Assembly (NCBI GenBank): GCA_023701085.1
Contig: JAMPXR010000090.1
Coordinates: 1 to 8,620 of the forward strand
Origin: Ramlibacter sp.
GTDB taxonomy: Bacteria; Pseudomonadota; Gammaproteobacteria; Burkholderiales; Burkholderiaceae_C
Direction: 5' to 3'
DNA length: 8,620 nt
Part shown: in pieces, positions 5,984 to 8,620 of the stretch
Numbering within the stretch: position 1 is the first letter of the stretch
Layout: the number at the start of each line of letters is the position of its first letter
The notes under the pieces: generated by a model
What the model was told of the DNA's origin: nothing
Seen by the model: only the letters and a program-made list of their open reading frames with translations
The model's database searches: none
Position numbers and translations under genes: made by a program

Positions 5984-6036
5984 CCCCCATATACCGGGGC
6001 CGTCCCCAAACGATGCATGGGCGGGGTCGTCCCCGC
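5984..6036 (-). promoter_or_regulatory. Guanidine-II (mini-ykkC) riboswitch in sugE leader
   Basis: Read on the minus strand, the leader has two hairpins with the ACGR loops that define this class. P1 (6036-6021) is a perfect six-base-pair GC stem closing ACGA. P2 (6007-5996) is a four-pair GGGG/CCCC stem closing ACGG, extendable by two G-U pairs. A 13-base linker (6020-6008) separates them. In this class each loop binds one guanidinium ion and the two loops associate, stabilising both hairpins. The GGGGG Shine-Dalgarno of sugE (5988-5984) lies seven bases after P2. The CCCC arm of P2 could pair with it when P2 is not formed, which would make this a translational ON switch. The hairpins and gene context are seen directly; the switching mechanism is inferred from the known class. 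Confidence 0.9.
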
Positions 6037-6188
6037 GGCTCCAAGATTACGGCAACAGCGACGCGCCCGCATCGCACCTGCCAATGTCCGGGCGGTTCAT
6101 GGGTGGTTGTTGCACGACACTTTCGCCCATCCACTACAGTTGCAGCTGCGCCACCATGGAAGGTGACGTCCTCCACGCAAGGCATCGC
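6037..6188. other. Divergent intergenic region between sugE leader and MFS gene
   Basis: This stretch must hold the promoters for the minus-strand riboswitch-sugE transcript and the plus-strand MFS gene. For the plus strand, TTGCAC at 6110-6115 and TACAGT at 6135-6140 resemble -35 and -10 boxes, but the 19-base spacing is long. For the minus strand I found no convincing pair of boxes. No operator-like repeat stands out. Confidence 0.3.
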
Positions 6189-7493
6189 ATGAGCCACGAC
6201 GTTCCGACCGAGATGAAGCCTGGGGCGAGCCGCTTGCGGCGCGCCAGCTTGATCATCTACCTCATCCTGCTGGCCGGGTACGTGCTCTCGTTCGTGCACC
6301 GCACGGCTCCTGCGGCGATCGCGGCCGAATTGAGCGGCGCGTTCCAGATCAACAGCGCGCTGCTGGGCGCGCTGGCCGCGACCTATTTCTATGTCTACAC
6401 CCTGCTGCAGATTCCGGTGGGCGTGATGGCGGACACCCTGGGGCCGCGGCTGATCGTGACCATCGGGGCGTTCATCGCGGGCATCGGATCGCTGCTCTTC
6501 GGTCTGGCGCCGGCCTGGGAAATTGCCGCGGTCGGCCGCACGCTGGTGGGGATCGGCGTGGCCGTGACCTTCGTGTCGCTGCTCAAAATCTGCGCCAACT
6601 GGTTCGCCCCCGAACGGTTCGCGACCCTCAATGGCGTGACGCTGCTGGCGGGAAATCTCGGCGCGGTGGCCGCCGGTGCGCCGCTCGCGTGGGCGGTGAG
6701 CGTGCTGTCCTGGCGTTCGGTGTTCGTAGCACTGGGCCTTGCGTCACTGCTCGTCGGCGCATTGACCTGGGCCTTCGTGCGCGACCGCCCCGAGCAGCGC
6801 GGCTTCCAGTCCGGAGCGAGCCAGCCCGCTGTCCGCACGGACATCCATTGGACTCGCGCCTTGGCGCAGGTGCTGGCCCAACCGGCAACCTGGCCGGCTT
6901 TGGGCGTCAATATCGGGGTCGGTGGAAGCTACCTGGCCTTTGCCGGCTTGTGGGTGGTGCCCTACCTGCGCGAGGTGCACGGGCGGTCCCCATCCGTTGC
7001 CGCGGAGCATGCGAGCCTGCTCGTCCTGGGCGTTGCGCTCGGCTCGCTGATCATCGGGCTGGTGTCGGACCGGCTGCGCAACCGCCGGGGCGTGATGGCC
7101 ACGTACACCATCGCCTACGCGCTGTCGTGGCTGCCCTGGCTTTTGCACGCCACGATGCCGCTGTGGGCGAGCTACCTGTGGTGCCTGCTGATGGGGCTGT
7201 TGATCCCCGGCTTCATCCTGACCTGGACCATCGCGAAGGAAGCCAACCGGCCGGAGCACGCGGGGATGGCGGTGTCCGTGGTCAACGTGGGCATCTTCCT
7301 CGGCGCGGGCATTCTGCAGCCTCTCGTGGGTGCCGTGCTGGACGCGGGACGCGCCCGCGGAGCCCTGGCCGGTGCCTGGGACCAGGCACTGCTGATCCTG
7401 GCGGGCAGCGCGGCGCTGGGCGCGGTCTGCGCGCTGCTGGTCCGGGCGCATCCGCAGCAACGCCCCGGCCACAAGCAGCCTGCGGGCGCCTGA
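6189..7493 (+). CDS. MFS transporter, possible 2-hydroxy acid carrier
   Basis: This 434-residue inner-membrane carrier of the major facilitator superfamily has about twelve hydrophobic segments in two halves, split by a polar loop around residues 207-225 (RDRPEQRGFQSGASQ). Motif A between TM2 and TM3 is present as GVMADTLGPR (78-87). The segment ANWFAPERFATLNGV after TM4-5 is typical of MFS carriers. A second motif-A-like loop, GLVSDRLRNRRG, occurs in the C-terminal half. The frame stays open far upstream, but ATG 6189 is preferred because AAGG lies six bases before it and upstream codons cross the sugE riboswitch on the other strand; ATG 6156 is an alternative. A D-lactate dehydrogenase-like gene starts 67 bases downstream, so the pair probably forms an operon and the substrate may be D-lactate, glycolate or a related acid. 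The substrate is inferred from the neighbour only. Confidence 0.9.
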   Translation: MSHDVPTEMKPGASRLRRASLIIYLILLAGYVLSFVHRTAPAAIAAELSGAFQINSALLGALAATYFYVYTLLQIPVGVMADTLGPRLIVTIGAFIAGIGSLLFGLAPAWEIAAVGRTLVGIGVAVTFVSLLKICANWFAPERFATLNGVTLLAGNLGAVAAGAPLAWAVSVLSWRSVFVALGLASLLVGALTWAFVRDRPEQRGFQSGASQPAVRTDIHWTRALAQVLAQPATWPALGVNIGVGGSYLAFAGLWVVPYLREVHGRSPSVAAEHASLLVLGVALGSLIIGLVSDRLRNRRGVMATYTIAYALSWLPWLLHATMPLWASYLWCLLMGLLIPGFILTWTIAKEANRPEHAGMAVSVVNVGIFLGAGILQPLVGAVLDAGRARGALAGAWDQALLILAGSAALGAVCALLVRAHPQQRPGHKQPAGA

Positions 7494-7560
7494 GGGCAGC
7501 CGGACGCGAACAACGCCGGTCGGGACGACTGACAGCCCTCACGAAGCTCTGGAGCCCTTC

Positions 7561-8620
7561 ATGTCCGAGAACCTCGACCTCCCGCGGCCGCCTGCCGCAG
7601 GCACAGCGCCCGCCGCGGCGGATCGCACGGCCGCGCTGGACGAGCTGGCCGGGCGTTTCGGTCCGCGCGCCTCGCGCTCGCCCGCTGTGCTGGCGCAGCA
7701 TGGCGGCAGCGAGGCCTACCACGCGACCTTGCCGCCGGAACTGGTGGTCGAGCCGGAGTCCACCGAAGAGGTGCAGGCGATCGTGCGCCACTGCGCGGCG
7801 CACCGCTTGCCGGTGATTCCGTTCGGCGCCGGCACCTCGCTGGAGGGCAACACCAGCGCGCCGCATGGCGGCGTCTGCATCGACTTCGCGCGCATGAAAC
7901 GGGTGCTGGCGGTGCGCGCGGAGGATCTGGACTGCAGCGTCCAGCCCGGTATCACGCGCAAGGAGCTCAACGCCCAGTTGCGCGACACCGGCCTGTTCTT
8001 CCCGATCGATCCGGGCGCGGACGCGTCCATCGGCGGCATGAGCTCGACCCGCGCGTCGGGCACGATGGCCGTGCGCTACGGCACCATGCGCGACAACGTG
8101 CTCAGCCTCGAAGTCGTGCTGGCCAGCGGCGAACTCATGCGCACCGCGCGGCGTGCGCGCAAATCGGCCGCCGGCTATGACATGACCCGGCTGTTCGTCG
8201 GCGCCGAGGGCACACTGGGCGTGATCACCGAAATCACGCTGCGCCTGCACCCGCTGCCCGAGGCCATTTCGGCGGCGACCTGCGCGTTCGCCCGACTGGA
8301 CGATGCCGTCAACTGCGTCATCGCGATCATGCAGCTGGGGTTGCCGATCGCGCGCATCGAATTGCTCGACGAAGTCATGCTGCGCGGCGTGAACCTGTAT
8401 TCCAAGCTCGGGATGGCCGAGGCGCCGACGCTGTTCCTGGAGTTTCACGGCAGCCCGGCGGCGGTCGAGGAGCAGGCCCGGCGGGCCCAGGAGATCGCCG
8501 CCGGATTCGACGCCGGCGAATTCCGCTGGGCCACGCGGCCCGAGGACCGCACCCGCCTCTGGACCGCGCGCGACAACACCCTGTACGCCGGCATGGCCTT
8601 GCGCCCCGGCGTCAAGGCCA
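7561..8620 (+). CDS. FAD-linked D-lactate dehydrogenase (cytochrome), LDHD/GlcD-like (3' end missing)
   Basis: This flavoenzyme oxidises D-lactate or a related D-2-hydroxy acid to the 2-oxo acid, with electrons passed to cytochrome or quinone. The 353 visible residues cover the PCMH-type FAD-binding domain and the start of the substrate domain; about 110-120 more are expected beyond the window. FAD-site sequences are PFGAGTSLEGN (87-97), FPIDPGADASIGGM (147-160), ASGTMAVRYGTMRDNV (165-180), RKSAAGYD (200-207) and FVGAEGTLGVITE (212-224). The downstream part, with ARIELLDEVM, APTLFLEFHGS and RLWTARDN, closely follows vertebrate LDHD as I remember it, which favours D-lactate dehydrogenase over glycolate oxidase GlcD. 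In ASGTMAV the usual Asn before AV is Met. ATG 7561 has GGAG six bases upstream. The proline/alanine-rich first 20 residues look disordered. It lies 67 bases after the MFS gene, probably in the same operon. Confidence 0.93.
   Translation, partial: MSENLDLPRPPAAGTAPAAADRTAALDELAGRFGPRASRSPAVLAQHGGSEAYHATLPPELVVEPESTEEVQAIVRHCAAHRLPVIPFGAGTSLEGNTSAPHGGVCIDFARMKRVLAVRAEDLDCSVQPGITRKELNAQLRDTGLFFPIDPGADASIGGMSSTRASGTMAVRYGTMRDNVLSLEVVLASGELMRTARRARKSAAGYDMTRLFVGAEGTLGVITEITLRLHPLPEAISAATCAFARLDDAVNCVIAIMQLGLPIARIELLDEVMLRGVNLYSKLGMAEAPTLFLEFHGSPAAVEEQARRAQEIAAGFDAGEFRWATRPEDRTRLWTARDNTLYAGMALRPGVKA

Noticed and set aside
6110..6140. Sigma-70 promoter TTGCAC/TACAGT for the MFS gene
   Set aside because: The spacer is 19 bases and the -10 match is partial, so it is noted only as a weak candidate.
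5808..6188. Long N-terminal extension of the MFS protein
   Set aside because: It would be translated from the antisense of sugE and its riboswitch, shows no family similarity, and ATG 6189 has a good Shine-Dalgarno.
4983..6299. 438-codon minus-strand open frame across the HAD and sugE region
   Set aside because: It overlaps two well-supported minus-strand genes in another frame and crosses the riboswitch, with low-complexity Arg-rich translation.
7282..8448. 388-codon minus-strand open frame opposite the dehydrogenase
   Set aside because: It is antisense to conserved FAD-binding motifs and has no recognisable domain.

Overview
This is a GC-rich window of ordinary chromosomal character. The likely source is a betaproteobacterium, probably Burkholderiales. 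That rests on base composition and on gene types (a GlcD/LDHD-type oxidase, a sugar-class ABC importer, a CxCC GTPase) and is an inference, not an identification. I see no rRNA, tRNA, CRISPR array, insertion sequence or phage gene. No gene-free stretch exceeds about 210 bases.

Left block, plus strand (1-4072). The 3' end of an RbsC-type permease gene overlaps by four bases a gene for a Sec-exported periplasmic sugar-binding protein. After a 152-base gap with a very strong GC-rich hairpin come an M24-fold (pita-bread) enzyme and, 25 bases further on, a COG0523/CobW-type GTPase with the CxCC metal-binding motif. The M24 protein keeps four of the five usual metal ligands but has Cys where the second bridging Asp should be. 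A COG0523 metallochaperone-type protein beside an M24 metalloenzyme recalls the eukaryotic ZNG1-METAP1 pair and is the most interesting functional hypothesis here.

Middle block, minus strand (4118-6036). Read in transcription order, this holds a guanidine-II (mini-ykkC) riboswitch, a guanidinium exporter of the small multidrug resistance family (SugE/Gdx), a HAD-family phosphatase and a GNAT acetyltransferase. The genes are separated by gaps of 165 and 192 bases, so they are probably not one tight operon. The riboswitch is two GC hairpins with ACGA and ACGG loops, and the exporter's Shine-Dalgarno sequence lies just after the second.

Right block, plus strand (6189-8620). This holds a 12-TM-type MFS transporter and then, 67 bases on, a FAD-linked D-2-hydroxyacid dehydrogenase very like D-lactate dehydrogenase (cytochrome), cut off by the window end. 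The pair suggests uptake and oxidation of a 2-hydroxy acid, with the MFS substrate inferred only from the neighbour.

The long open frames opposite the real genes are shadows of high GC content and are not annotated.
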